NCBI RefSeq assembly: GCF_050948175.1
Contig: NC_135195.1
Location: 11,622,001 to 11,686,000, forward strand
DNA: 64,000 nt
Reading direction: 5' to 3'
Origin: Xylocopa sonorina
Lineage: Eukaryota > Arthropoda > Insecta > Hymenoptera > Apidae
Shown: positions 1 through 13,828 of the stretch, one piece after another
How the letters are laid out: every line of letters begins with the position of its first letter
Numbering within the stretch: position 1 is the first letter of the stretch
Made by a program: the position numbers and the translations under genes
Notes under the pieces: model-generated
Told to the model about the DNA's origin: nothing
The model's input: only the letters and a program-made list of their open reading frames with translations
The model's database searches: none

Positions 1-505
1 CTCGCTATACCGTCGAGTATAAATCCTCAGCAATTGTATTCCTTATTCGATAAAAAAATGATAACAAGCGTTTGTAGGAATTGAAATTCATACGAAAAAC
101 ATAAAAAAACCATTGCTTTTTAATAATCCTATTAAAACAGCAAATCGCTAAAAAATTCAAACGCAATCCTCGACGAAACCAGCCTGGTTTCCGGGATTCC
201 AGAAAATTACGCCTCCAACGAGCGGTTCGGCGCGGGCGACGGGAAAAGTCGCGACATCTCGGCGAGCGTGGAGCACCGAGCGACATCCGTGAGACAACGC
301 GGGAAGGATCGAAGCGACGCGGGGGAAAAAGCCAGCGAGAGCGACGCCAGGGTTGAAAGGTAGCACGGATCGGGTAGACAGCGCGCGCTTTTCCGCGATC
401 CGGGTTAACCAGGAAAGCAGCGGCAGGCCGGCCGCTAATCCGGCGTGCACCGATTAAAGCCGCGTCCGTTGTCGGGTATCGCTGTCGGAGGTTCCTCGTT
501 TCCTC

Positions 506-582
506 TTTTTTTTTTTTTTTTTTATTTCCCCCAACGGAGCCCGATGCTCGGACACGATATCATTTCTTCTCTTTTTTTTTTT
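506..582. repeat. Poly-T / pyrimidine-rich tract
   Basis: An uninterrupted run of 18 T lies at 506-523 and a second T run at 572-582, inside a C/T-rich segment. This is simple sequence; no coding or regulatory role is visible. Confidence 0.9.
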
Positions 583-1002
583 CCCTCCCTTGGCCCCTCT
601 CGCCAGCCCGTCGACCGCGGCCCTATCTCTTTGACTCGATTCGACAAAGCAGCGGAGCCCAGCGGAAATCCCGCCTCGGGTCCGCGGTGTGTGTGCGGTA
701 GTTGGACGACGGAGGCCCGTTAACGGAACAGAGATCGTCGGCTAGGTGGGACGAGGAAGAGGGGTGGGCCGTGGATAGGGATGGACGCGGTCGGAAGAAA
801 GAGACAGCGGAGGGAACGAGGGAGACGGCGAGAGGGATAGAAGGGGAGAGGCACTCGTTGATTTCCCGTTTTCATATTCAATATGATCTGCCCCGGCATT
901 GTATTCATTGAAAACGAGTCAACCGCACGCAAGATCAGGAGCCGGGCGCCAGAAACGAGAGTGGATCATGGAAGCCTGGCCTCGTCGGTGATGATGGCAG
1001 AC

Positions 1003-1091
1003 GGTGGTAGTGGTGGGTAGGTCGTTGCGGTGGTTGGATGGATGGTTAGTTGGTAGGTAGGTAGGTTGGTTGGTTGGCTGACTGGCTGGTT
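1003..1091. repeat. Degenerate TGG/TAGG/TTGG simple repeat
   Basis: About 90 bp are built from repeated GGT, TAGG, TTGG and GGCTGACT units with almost no C on the plus strand until the end. The units are impure, so this is a cryptic simple repeat rather than a clean microsatellite. Confidence 0.85.
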
Positions 1092-4000
1092 TCCTACTCC
1101 AACTAATGAAAGGAGACTCCGCGGCAGGGTTCTGGAGGTTGCCCGTCTGCCTGAGGTTTAAAGTCGATGTGTCCTCTTCACCCGTGAATCACGACCGGGA
1201 GCACGCCGTGTTCTGAAGAGGGTGGGGACGGCCAGGGTGAGACGGGGTGGAGATGCTTCTGGATCATTCCGCGGAGAGAGGTATCTTTTAAGGCTAGCTG
1301 AATGCGAGCCAACGGGGGAATAGAGACGGCACCTGGGCGACTCTCGCGATTACCCTGCAACTTATCTTTCGGGTTCCCCGTTTTTGATGCCCGCTACGCT
1401 CCCGTAACGCTCGCCTTTGACGCGGACACGTCAAAAGCGGCGCTGGTCTAAGCCAATAAATGCGCTTTTGAGGTGTTCGGACGTTCCGAGGGGAACACGT
1501 GGATATTTCCAATAAATAATTACGAATATCGGTCATCTATGCGATATTTATGTTAGGGGTGGGTTGCGTGATAAGAAATTTTGTCTGTGACGAGAATTTG
1601 GAAGAAACAGAGTATGGTTAAGATCGTTCTCTTTCTTATAGCGAAACTTTGTATGCATAGAAGTGCACGAGATGTTTACTTTGCTGGATTGTTACGTTAG
1701 AAAGCAGTTGTTCGTTGATCCGTCGAACAACGAACATTCAAAGTGTTGGAGTTTGCCTCTGCAATATTCCTGCTAACGATTCGCCAGCGTTTTCGTTCGT
1801 TCGAGTATTTGACCTATAAAAACGGATGCCTATTTATTCCCTAATGTATTGGATATCGCGTATATTCTGCCAGGATATAGGAGAAAATGGGGTTACCAGC
1901 GTTCAGACGATCGTACTGCTTCCTCTGCAAATACACCGCTCTAGAAAGAGACTCGAATCTTTCTGTCATTAATGATAATACCGGATACTATTGAGCTATG
2001 ATAATGATTATGCTAGTGACTAAAACAAGATACACGCAATAAAGACGTAGCAACGACAATAATAAAATCCAACGCGGAACACGTGAACCCGTCCAGACCC
2101 TATTAAAAAAAACCCGCGCCCTAAACGCAATAATAAAACCGTTTCCTTTCAAAGGACGAGATGGCCGCTGATTAAAGATCCTCCTTAGAACCAGAGACTT
2201 TTAATCACGATAAGCGCGAGCTCGCGACGGACCGTCCCCCATCGCGTCCCTTAATGACGGAACGGCCACCCGTAGGAATCTCAGCCGTCGTCTGGATTCC
2301 TCAGTAGACATCGACACCCCTCGACACTCCCTCTCTCTCTCGCCACATCGTATCATGTATTCCCGCCGCGAAAGAGGCAGCGAAGGATCCGGTAACGCCA
2401 TTGTGGCAGAAAAATGGAAGTCTCTATAATAGAGGCTTCCATACACGATGCACAGAGGAGGGTTGGTTCAGGGAGGGGTGAAACAAGGACAGCGAGGCGA
2501 GGGTGGTAGAGAGACGGAGAGGTTGCTCTCGCGGAGAGCAAAGAAAACCGTAGAAAGGCAGGGAAAAGGGAAAAGGTAAGAGCGCGTTATACATCGACGG
2601 ACGAAAGGAGGGCTGGAGCGGCGAGGGTGGACGGGGGGTGTTTCGGGGCTGGGTGGCTCGAGAAGGGGACCAGACCTCGGAAGGAGTGATACCCGCGAGA
2701 AGTTAACAGCTACGATATTCGAGGTCCGCAGCTGGCGAGTATCGCGAACGAGATGGATGACGCGGAGAATGCAGATCCTTGGTAGGGATGCAGATGGACG
2801 GATGGACCAGCCGAAGGGTTGCGAGCGAAAAGGGACAAGCAGGCTGGCAGGGTGCAACGGCGCCTCGGTGCAACCCTATAGGAGACTGTACGCGCCGCGC
2901 CACTATTGGGGTGCACCCAGGGTGGTGGTACGGGGCGGAGCGATGCCGATAGGAGGGTTGCAGCCAGCCTCTAGACGGCTGCTTTTTCGGAGGGTTGGAT
3001 CAGCGCGGCGCTCGATGCGCGCCGCGAATCTAACCGCGGACGCGGTTCTGAGCACCCGTCCGCGGATCGAGCTCGATGCACGCCGATGCTTGGCCACCCT
3101 TACTTCGCCAGATTACGATCTTTCGACGTCTTTTGATCATCTTTCGACGAACAGCTTAAACTATCGGAGGAGAGTAATGCTGTAAATCTGCGTGGAATCG
3201 ATCGTGAACGGGGGGTGAAATGCATATGAGTTGACCTGCTTTATGGGATACTTTAAGTTTGTTTTTTAGTCGAGGAAGGCAATTTGCTTGGATGCTGATA
3301 TGTTTTATTTGTAGTACTTTTGTGTCTAGCTGATGAAGCTAGCAGACGAAGAAGAAATTCTGCGAGATTCCTCATCGATGCCATCGATTAACGCGCGGTC
3401 GATTTAATCGGAGTTTGCGTTCATCGAGAGCGCACATTTTGACGATACAATCGGCCAAAGGAATTTAATTACGTCGACGTACGCGAGCATCCGTCGAAAG
3501 GACGCGTTGCTTACTTTTTGTCCGGCTCGCGCGAGTGAACACGGTTTGTAGGTGGTGCACGCACACGTTAATGAGAAAACGGGGCGCGCGTAATTTACTG
3601 GCGAGGAGTAGAACGACCGAAGAGGGAGGACAGAGGAAAGACGTGTAATAGGCATATTACTCTCAATATGGCCTAGGGTGACTTGGCGCGGGTTAATTCG
3701 ATGTTTAAGTGCGTGTAGTGACATTATAACCCATCGTGGTTATTATTGTTATTATTCCGCGCCGCGAGAGTAGGAGCATTTTCGTCGCTCGAGAGCGTCG
3801 AAACACGACGGGGGTTGAAAGTATCGCGAATCGATCGTGCTCGTTTTCCGATTTTTGTACGCTATTAAAACGAGGAATGCGATAATTTTGTGTATGCACG
3901 GAGAGAGAGAGAGAATTAATCGTGTATTTTTTTTCAAGTAGCTCCTACGAACATTTCCTGTCTGCGTAAATTCTTTGTACGACAGATTGAACGTTTGAAC

Positions 4001-4961
4001 AATTTATTAGATGTAACGATACAACGAGTTTATCAGATGAGACGAGTATAATTAAAGTCATGATGATATATTAATAATGAGGGTGAACAGACTGAGAAAA
4101 AGAATTTTATGTTACGAACAAGATACATGACCGATACGATTTGTCGAACCTGCGCCTCGCTCCCCGTTTCACAAACGCTTTCACGGTTCCTACTGTTAAA
4201 TCGGGTTTCGATTTTAAATGGCATAGTTCACGATCCAACAGCGGAGCCGACACGTGCGAATCTAGCCAGCTAGAAAAAATTCGATTCGACGCAAGAACGT
4301 TTTTTGGATTAGCCGATAGCGGGCAATCCCGGCGGTGAGTCGTAATTTTAAACATCTGACATCGCCACGCGTGTCGAATCACAATGACGCCATTCCGAAC
4401 GGTTACGTAAATGAACGTGAGCCGTGTAAATGACAACGCAATCGCTGGTTTACTGACAGAACGCTGCAGCAATCCAACGTCATAGAAATAGAACGTTAAT
4501 ACCTAATTATTTGAAATCAGTCTGAACTGACCATTCAATTGTGAGTTCATCAAATCACTTTTGAAGTTTAGCGCTACCGAAATCTTTCAAACTTTATCTT
4601 TCCTCAGGTACAAACCGCGGCACCTTCGCTATGCAATTATATCCTACATGGTTCCATTTTCTCGCTCCTGTAGCGAGACGCCATCTCCAACGTCCTGAAG
4701 CATTCTGTTGTCGCGTGTCTTACACGCTCTCGCAGCTCGAAGACGAAGCTCCAACCAAACCCAGGTGGATCGACGCGATCGTGGAACACGATCATCTCGA
4801 ACGGACTCATCGCGACGCGTCTAGGCGGGTGGTTTACGCGTGTACCACGTGCACGCATGTAAATGACAGTGGAGGGTGTGCGAATTGCGGCTAGCGATGG
4901 GGGTGAGATGGAAGAACGAGGAACGGCCGGCCGAGGGAACAAGACGGGACGATGGAGCGAA

Positions 4962-5337
4962 TGATAGATGAGGGGAGAGGTGGAAAACAAAGAGAGAAAC
5001 TGAGACGGAGAGGAGAAGGGAACGACAGAGAGCGCGAGAGAGAAATGGGAAGTGGGAAAGAGAGAGAAAGGCGCATAGTAGGCAGTAGTCGCGTTACTTC
5101 CGGTCGAGCGGGCGCTGCGCCTGGCAGCTGCGGAGTTTGCAGGACGGGGGTTGTTGTTGCACATCCATGCGCCCCCTTTTGCGTATCCACCCAGCCACCC
5201 CCCTATCCAACCTTCCGCCCGCGTCCACCCTCTCTGCTCACGCTGCTACCCTCCCCGTCCCCCCTGTCCTGCCCTTCCTCCTCGCCCTCCTCTTCGACAG
5301 CCCACCCCCCCTTTTATCGTTCCGTATCGTCACATTG
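4962..5337. repeat. Polypurine tract followed by polypyrimidine tract
   Basis: From about 4962 to 5071 the plus strand is almost entirely A and G (GAGA-type). After a roughly 100 bp mixed spacer it becomes almost entirely C and T from about 5171 to 5337. The two halves are loosely complementary in base class rather than in exact sequence. Open frames here translate to Arg/Glu-rich or Ser/Pro-rich low-complexity protein and are not credible genes. Confidence 0.8.
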
Positions 5338-7389
5338 ATTCATTCTCTAATTCGATTAGTTTAAATGGCATTAAAACAATCCTGTTGCGAGCTCGCCCAA
5401 CGTGGGCCCGCCGAGGCGAGGCATCGCGAACGCGCCGCAACCACCGCAGCTGTTCGCTTCTCTCGCCGGGGCGCGAAACCCCGCCGAGATTCTGGTTTCC
5501 CGGATTTTTGCTGCGGTTCGAGGGGCGACCGCTTTGGGGAGACGAGTCGATGTAGGATCGACGCTGGCTGATGGAATTTTCGATCTGGATACCTTAATTG
5601 TAACGCTCGACGATATTTTACACCCTCTTCTTACGCGATACGTTATTTAATTCGAAAAAATTCGAAGGGCAAGATGTAAGAAAATTGTCCAAACTTCATC
5701 ACGGGGAAAAAGATAACGGCGCTAAACAATCTCTATCGTCCCTGAACGATTGCCCAAACACGCGAAACCCTCGTTACTCCCACATCCGATAGCAAAGAGA
5801 AGAAGGAGAGAAACACGAGGGAGCGCGGAGGTAGGAGGAAAGAACAATCCAGCATCCATCGTTCGCAAAGAAAAGGAAAAGGCACATATATCCTGGGCCG
5901 CGTCAAAGGCAATACGGAACGCTCGGTATATCGCCGTCCCGGCCGGGTCAAAGGCCATTAGGCCCGTGAGTTATGAGACAAGTTCTAATACTCTAATAAT
6001 CTGGCTGTTGATCGGCCGGGCTGGCTGGAGGCGAGCCTGTGCGTGGAGGAGCGTTTAGAGCCGTGCTTAGGACGCGAGACTTTATTCTGGCCGATCAGCC
6101 GCACGCCTCCCTTCCTATTTCGATGTCACCCACTCCCCTTCCCGATTCCTCGCCCTCTTTCTCGCGCTGCGTCCTCTCTCGCCCCTGCCTGGACCCAGTA
6201 CGCCCTTCCCGGCTCCGCGGCGAACCAAGTCAGTGTGAAATTCGGCAGCCCTTATTAAAGCTTACACCCTTGCGATGCCACCGTTCTCTAGCGCGCCACA
6301 GACACGCCAGCGTTTCTCAAATTCGAAACGGTTATGCCCAGGATCCAGTGTTTTGTAATATTTATTCGAGATCGAAGTTGCGGGATGCGTCCTCTTTTCG
6401 AATCCACTCGCAGCGATGTGGCTTCCGACTGAATTGAATACTCGATACTGATATATTAATTGTATTCATGGAAAATACTTGGTGGAATATCGAGGTGCCA
6501 TATCACGGTAACCGCGCACAAAAGCACACGTCCGGTACCTTTCTCCGCTTCGAAAATTTACACAGGTATGAATAAAAGAAATTCCTCTCCCCCTCGGATC
6601 TGAGACTATTTTCTCGGAAAATAAACCCGTAACCGGGCGGAGTCATTTTTCCTCGACGTTGACCGTGTGACCCAGGTGGGATTGCGCCACGACGGTCCCG
6701 CGGAGTACCAAGAGCAAACAGGATAATTTAAATATAAGGATTTCTGCTGTTCCACGTTTACGGCGGCGCATATCGCCGGCGGGCCGTGGTCCGACGATAA
6801 ACGAGCCCGGCTACTCGCGTCTAATTCCACTTGCGCCGCGGCTGACCGCTACCTCTGCCTCCGAAATGCTCGATCTAATTGGCTGAGATTACTGCCGAGG
6901 GAAACGGAAATTTTACGGCGTGTATAACGCACAACCCCGTTACCAATTCGTTCCTCGACTCGCCGACTGAACAGATGTCACGGGCATAATTTTATTGCTC
7001 GCGTAAAATGATGGAACGATTCTTCTTCAACCAACGCTTGCATCGTTCACAAAATTATTTTCATCCGAAAAGAGAGCGTTGCTTAGAAAAATGACGAGCC
7101 GATGGATAAAAAGAAAGGACGAAAATTGGACGCAGGGGCGGATAAGTTTGAGAGACGCTGTTCGACGCGGTCCAGCGTTACCCAGCCGCCATAGTTGCCG
7201 GTTACACGCGCGCTGACTCATCCTGTCCCACATCCGCGGCATCCGCAAACCGTCGGGCGCACGCGAGCGGTAACTAAATTTTAAATTTTTACTTACTTCC
7301 AGGCTGCTGCTCACCCCTGTGCCCCCCGTCATTAGCCGCTGCAATCAGCGGCTCGGTATCCGCGCGGACACCCCTATACAGGCGTGCGC

Positions 7390-7406
7390 TCGCGCGCGCG
7401 CGCGCG
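7390..7406. repeat. (CG)n dinucleotide run
   Basis: A pure alternating C/G run of 17 bases. Such alternating runs can adopt Z-DNA in vitro; nothing here shows that it does. Confidence 0.9.
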
Positions 7407-8454
7407 CTCCCTTTCGACGGACGCCTCGTCCTCTTTACAATCCGGCGGCGTCGAGGCTGCCGGATTGCTCGTAACTGGATTAACCACGGATATTTGATAA
7501 ACGGCCGATGGTCTTCGATCGTGGGGTGGCGCTTCGAGCCTCGCGAGTTTCCGGCTCGACGAGTTTTCGCTGAGACGGTGAGACTGGAAACGGGTGACGC
7601 GCGGTTTCCACGGTGATTGCTGAATCGTTTTTGTTGGCCGTGTGGGGTTTCGTTGTTTGGACATATCAGAGGCACCCTGTTTTCTCTTCGAGTGGTTCCT
7701 CGACCAGAGGTTTCTTTTCGAGATGCTCGATTGTCGCGTATCGAGCTGAACGATGGAAAATTTAGACAAATGAGTCTGGGTGCTATTTGGTTAATGATCG
7801 TGTGCTTTTCTATGCAGGCTTTAGTTCATGTTTTATGATGTTTTACAGCTCCCTGGTGCGGAGAATTGAACGTTCGTGTAAATGGATGCGGTCAGATCTA
7901 ATTACCGGTTAGAAAGGAATTATTCGTACACAGTGAACTCTGAATTTAAGTTGGGAAATTTGTCAATGCGTTCAGTCGAATTGTATCGACGATGTAATTT
8001 TTTTATGCGAAACTGCACGGTGGTGAAAATCCACGTTGTACGAACACTAATTTTCGCCGCGAGGGAAGAAATTTGCATTGAATCCTGGGCGGTTTCAGTA
8101 GCGATCCGTCAGCAGTGGAACCGGCTCGAAAACGGCGAACGCCGGGATATTCGATTTTCCTACGGCAGGGGAATAAAGAGTTCTGTTTGGAAATAGCACC
8201 GCGGTGCGTGGAAAATGAGAGGCAGCAATTGCCCGTCATGCTTCACTTAACGCGACGCAATGGAATTTAATACCCTTTGTAGCGCATGAAGTAGCAAAAC
8301 GAAATTAAATTTGAACAAAACGCGTCCAGGGGGGAACGAAGTCAAGCGTCACGTTACCGCGTTTGTCCGGAAACATACAACAAATGTAATGTAAGCGTTG
8401 CAGATGAATGGCGTGTATTTTCGCTGGAACGGCGCGAGGCGCGCGTGAATAATT

Positions 8455-8474
8455 AAAAAAAAAAAAAAAAAAAG
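8455..8474. repeat. Poly-A tract (20 A)
   Basis: A run of 20 A at the end of an AATTAAAA context, followed by GAGAGAAGAAAAAAAG. No coding sequence precedes it that would suggest a processed retrocopy. Confidence 0.9.
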
Positions 8475-9532
8475 AGAGAAGAAAAAAAGAACGGTTGTTT
8501 CGAACGTGAAAAGTGTTTGAATATCAATCATTCGCAACCGTGGGTGATTCCACCATTTTCGTGTGTTACCTCGTAACGAAAAAGTGATGACAATAGTTCC
8601 ATGTAATTCTTCTCATCGAACGCATTGATCAGTGAATTTCTATTATCGAATCGCAATCGTGCTCGAGCGTCTCTCCGCGAAAATCCATCGAACATCCACG
8701 CTCGGTGGTATCCAGCGGAAAGGAGGAAGAAAAAAGTGATTATCGCCGGATCGATGGGTGCTCGAAGTTCGTTCGAGTTTTTCGAGCTCCTCGGAAATGC
8801 GTTTTTACGGGGGAGCAAAAGTACACGGGGGAGGCCTTGTCACCAAAAGTTCGTGGGACGAGTGGGCTGAGGAGGAGGCGGTGGATGGTTGGGGGTAGGT
8901 ACCTCGAAGGGAGTAGCGAAATTGAAAAAGTCGGCGCGGAATAAGGACGGAGAAGTCGCCGGCAACTCTTGCGGGAGCGGGAAAGTTCGTCCTTTTGTCT
9001 CGAGGACCAGACAAGTTTTTGCAATCGCAAGTTTTCCACGGCCGCCTCCGCGAAACGGGGGTACGAGCGACGACGGCGACGTTTCCTGGCTCGAAGTGAA
9101 ATACTGCGGCTGAGGAGTCAAGGTATTACGACGTAATGCCGCGCCGCGCCGTTTCGTAATGCGAATATTAAGAAGCGGCGTACGCTCCGCCGATTATTCC
9201 TGATTTATGCGATTCCAAGGCGGTTCCTGCGGATTTATCGAGGCACGCTTAACGGGTTACGCGGTGCCTTTGTCGCCGCGACGTAAAAGCGAGGACAGAA
9301 TCCCCCGCCGTTTGTCTCTGCCGTTAGAAACTCCGCGATCGAACCGACGAACTTTAATATCGAATGCTTATGAAACGCGGAAGACGAGGCAATGTAAACA
9401 GCGTTGGAATTTCTAGCGTGAAATAGTCGGTAACGAAGCCAGAAATGATCAGTAGATTTCGTTACGCGATAAACGGAGCCAAGAGTTTCGTTACAGCTGC
9501 AATTAACGTGGCAGTTTGGCCCTGGTTGGCTT

Positions 9533-9537
<5 letters not shown>

Positions 9538-9564
<27 letters not shown>
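9538..9564. repeat. (CT)n microsatellite
   Basis: A near-perfect CT dinucleotide run preceded by a T tract and followed by imperfect CT units to about 9580. Read on the minus strand this is a (GA)n run of the kind that binds GAGA-type factors in insects; binding is inference. Confidence 0.9.
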
Positions 9565-9568
<4 letters not shown>

Positions 9569-12029
9569 TCACTCTCTCGTTAATCCATCCCCCTGGCTGG
9601 GTTGTTCCGCGTAAACGGGACTGCGGAATAACACGGTCAGAAATTTCTCAAGAATCTTATTTATTATCCCCCTCCTCGAGCTCGCCCAACGAGATGGCCG
9701 AGCGGCGGAAGAACAATCGCGAACTAATTCAGCAACCTTAATTACCGGCATAAGAACAATAAGATTTAGCGCTCTTTTGTCCCAGGCAAAAACGAGAGAT
9801 TTCCAGCACGGGTCAGCGGCTGTCGAGCACCGCGTTCGCAGGTAAACGGCCCGTGGTTGCATCCCACCGTGCCATCCGCCATTGTTTCGGCTGGGCCGAG
9901 CGTAATGTCCGCGCGACGGATGCACTTTTCGATTTTAGCGTCCGTCGTTGTCTGTCGAGCAATAAATTTACTTCGACGCGACGACTGATTGCAGCTGGAA
10001 TTTTCTTAGGATTCCTGGGTGTTGTACAACTTTTCGAGAATGGAATTTCGTCGATGGGATCTCGATACGACATCGAACAGTATTCTAAAAAGAAGCTGAA
10101 ATTCATTTCTTCAACGGTCTTCCTGATGTTTTAACGAGCACTGCCGACACTGGAAACACGAGTCATATGACAAAGTTAATTAAAATAGTACAAACTACAC
10201 AGAGAATGCTATATTTACTCGGTCGTTTAATTTCCTTGAAATGTCGCCGCTCACTTCGTTCTAGAGTACACCAAAAATACTGCAGCGAATTATAATGCTG
10301 GATTAAGTGTTAATTAATCAAATCTTCGATAAACTATATGGAAGTAGATAAAATTGAATGTTTCTAAGCTACTTCGCGAAACGTCAGCAGAGCGCATTAA
10401 AAACGATCGTTCGATTACACGCCTCATTTAGTTATCGTCAGGCTAGTTAAGCGAAACAGTTGAACCTGCTCCATTAAAATGATTAGAATAATTACGTGGG
10501 TCGCGTTTCGAGAAGTTAGCTCGCGCGAACACATCGAGAAGCTATTGGGGCACGTCGAGCGCGAAATCGTGGAACGAATAAAGGAACTGCGGTGACATGT
10601 GCGATCGGTCTTTTGTCGGAGTCAAGTTCGCCGCTAAATCTTTGACGTCCCGATAAGGCCAAGACTCGTTCCGCCGTGGCTCGAGTTGGCGATTTTCCAG
10701 ACTGCTGCGATTGAACATGTCAGTTATGCAGAAAATGGAGAACAGCCCCGTGGCGCTGGTGCTCACGGCGAGTGGTCCCGAGTGGACTAGAGTGCGGTTC
10801 ATTATAATTTAAATATCTCGACGATCGTTCTTTCACGAATTTATACACCCACCTACATCCTTCTCGTGTCGAGAGAAAATATGGAAGAAAGTATCGTGTA
10901 GATATCATTTTTGTAACTGCACCATTTTCAATGGCGCTGCATATCATTTTTGGACGCTACTATTAAAAAAAAAACAATCCTCTCCAAATATCGAATCTCC
11001 ATCATAATTTGCAAAACACACAATAGTTCTCTCATCTTCACGGCTCGCGAAAAATAATTCACGACGATCCAGTGTCACAACAATACTCAAATCTACTCGT
11101 TAAAACGAGTAACATCATCCGACTCGACGCTCCTCACCGCACAGGAATGAGCTCGTTCGATACGCTTTGTCGTCCCGTCAAGAGATCACGGTGGATCAGA
11201 AACGCTTATCTATCGATAGAAGAATCGCAAGTTCGTTTTTAACGAAGACGGAACGGGAGGGGCTTGGGTAGAGCAGAAGTGATCGAAACTTCCGGTCCGA
11301 CTCATCAGCACGCGTCACCCCATATTACGGATAACTATTCTTTCCGCTCGTTGCGAGTCCCCATTGTGAAGGGAGACCCTCGCGTAAGCGATACACTTCG
11401 GGGATCTCCAATTTTCTCCCTCTCTCAATAGCACCATTTCTCTCTCTCCCTCTCTCTTTCTCTTTACAACAGCGAACCACCCCGCTGCGCGGGTTACCCT
11501 TCGCGTACCTTCCTCCACCCTGCGCCTATTTCCTTGATTCTCGTCCTACGTTGGCCTCGTTTCGCGCTGAGCCACGAGGATACACCTTCGATCTCTCGAC
11601 TCGCGAAGGGAGCAAGGAGAGTGGAGGAGGACGGGGGACGGATCGAAGGGTGAAGGAAACGCGATGTAATGGCGGGTAGGATGGACCGCGAGGGAAGGCA
11701 AGGAGGAAGGAAACGGTGGAATTTATAGCTGGGGCATATTGCGCGCAATTTTATCTTCCTTTATAGGCAGGTTTACGTGATGTAGCGTCGAGTGGCGCGG
11801 CTGGGTGTTACGCGGCCATGAAACGGTGGGACGCTGTCTTAATACGGACTTTGCTTGTCTGACGGGCAAATAGGTGTAATTTCGTTAACCAGCGTTGGTA
11901 ATACGTTTCGTTTAAAGGCGACTTTGGTAACGGTGTCTCGAAGAAAGCAGGCAGCGTAAGAAAATGGGGCATAGAAATCGAGAACGGTGAAAGTACCGTG
12001 TACCGGCGACGCTGTCTGAATCAAACGGA

Positions 12030-12290
12030 ACTGAAATGGGAAGCGGAAAGGGCAGAGAGCTCCTTAAAGGAGGGACACGGGGCGAGTAAGGATCGAATCG
12101 AACGGAAGAAAATGAAAACGATGAGAGAAGGTAAGGATAAAAAGGAGAGAGGCGGCGGGAGGAGGACAGAGCGTTGGGGACGCGGTAAAAGGGGATGAAA
12201 CAAAGGGACAGGAGATAGAACGGAAGGAAAAAGGGGGCGAACGTGAAAGGGGAGAAAGAAAGTGGAGGGAAAACGCAGGAAAGGTGGACG
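12030..12290. repeat. Purine-rich tract
   Basis: About 260 bp strongly biased to A and G on the plus strand, with only scattered C and T. ORFs crossing it are Lys/Arg/Glu-rich on the plus strand and Phe/Pro/Leu/Ser-rich on the minus strand, which is the signature of base bias rather than protein selection. Confidence 0.75.
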
Positions 12291-13806
12291 AAGGGACCCT
12301 GGCCTCTCCTCGATCCTGGTTCCGGATTAAACTTTAATTGATTCAACTCCGTGGTCTGTAGTCAGCGAGGCGCATAGGAGAAGAGGGCACTCGCTCCCTT
12401 GCTCGGGCGAGCCTGGCCAACGTCGAAGGCACTCCTCTTTTTCCTTTCAATCTCTTGCACCAGGATGCGCCTATTATTCTGTTCCGTGGCAGGCCGATAA
12501 GTCGAGACCGGATCGACTTGCCCGATGAGAGGAGGAATATAATAATTGCCAAGGAGAGAAAAGAAACCGCCGCTCTGATTGTTGCCTCCCCGTCGTCTAT
12601 CAACGACAATAACAACGGGTAATTATTTTTAATGACGCAAATTCGATCGGAACCTCGTTCTCGTCCGTTTTGTATCGGGATCAATAAATCGTGCCGGGTG
12701 TCATTGTTTGCGGCCGCGGATACGATTGTGCAATTTCTCGATTCGCTCGCATTCGGCTCGTGTCTGATCGACATCGGTGAATAAAGTTCGCTCGATGGTC
12801 GCTGTGCACGTTCGATTCTCGTGAGAAGAGTCTGCAAGGTTGTTCGCTATTTTTAAGAACTTTTTCACGTTGTCTCGAACCTCCCACATTCATCTTGTTC
12901 ACGATGAATGTTCGAGTAATCGTTCCAAATACCCTCCCTCGCAAATCTGTAGGCAAAAACAGCTCAATTCGTACCGATCTGTCTACTCTACTACCATTCA
13001 CTCTGTATACAGAAGCTCGAAATAAATGCGAGGATGTTTATCAAGCCCCGCCCCTGAGGCTTCCCACCCAAGAACACCGTTTTAATCTTGCAGAAACGAA
13101 AAGTGACGAAGGGGCGAGAAGTTCGCGGTACGAAAGTAACAGAACGATCACGGACGAAGGGAGGTCGAAGAAAAGGGGCAGGCAGGGCAGAAGGGTGGTC
13201 TAACCCCTGTGCCGGGTCTTTTATTTGCAAATAATTGAAAGAGCCGCGCAGAAAACAAAGGGTAGGCCAGTTCGTGGCTGCCTGATGTATCGGGGGGTTG
13301 CGGAACGCGGCATGCTCGTCGAATAACGTTGAACGCAACAATAGTAACGGGTTTATACCAACTTCAAATTCGGGGTATTCGAATAATGGAACGGTTTGAC
13401 GATATAATACGCGCAAACGCGAAATTCTGCACAACGAGCTGCAGTTTCGCGGAATTATTTTCCTCGAGACCTCAAGTTAAAGAGATTGAAGGAGCGCAGG
13501 AAGGAAACAGAGGGTGGGCGCAGCAGCTCGTGGCTATCCACGTACATCCTGCCGGGATTCGCAGCGCGTCGCATTCACGGAACGACGTTAGAAACGGTCA
13601 GGAGAATCGCATTAGCCGCGACCCACGAAATAAGTGAGAAGTAACACATAGCCTGGCCCTGGGTAACTTGATTCTTCCCTTCCAGCTTGTCGTCCCTTCG
13701 GACTGGTCCGCTCTGGTCCGTTCTCGATTCTCGTCGTTTCCTCCCGGTCTCTTCCTTCTCTTTTCCGTATCCCTGTGTCGCATATTCCTCGAGTTTGATG
13801 TGCATG

Positions 13807-13828
13807 TGTGCGCGAGCGCGCGCGCGCG
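13807..13828. repeat. GCGCGC-rich alternating run
   Basis: A 22-base run made almost wholly of alternating G and C, broken by single A residues, within a stretch that is purine-rich downstream (to about 13,920). Confidence 0.8.

Noticed and set aside
2757..3185. 142-codon plus-strand frame
   Set aside because: Arg-rich translation of CpG-rich DNA with no motif and no splice-site support that I could see.
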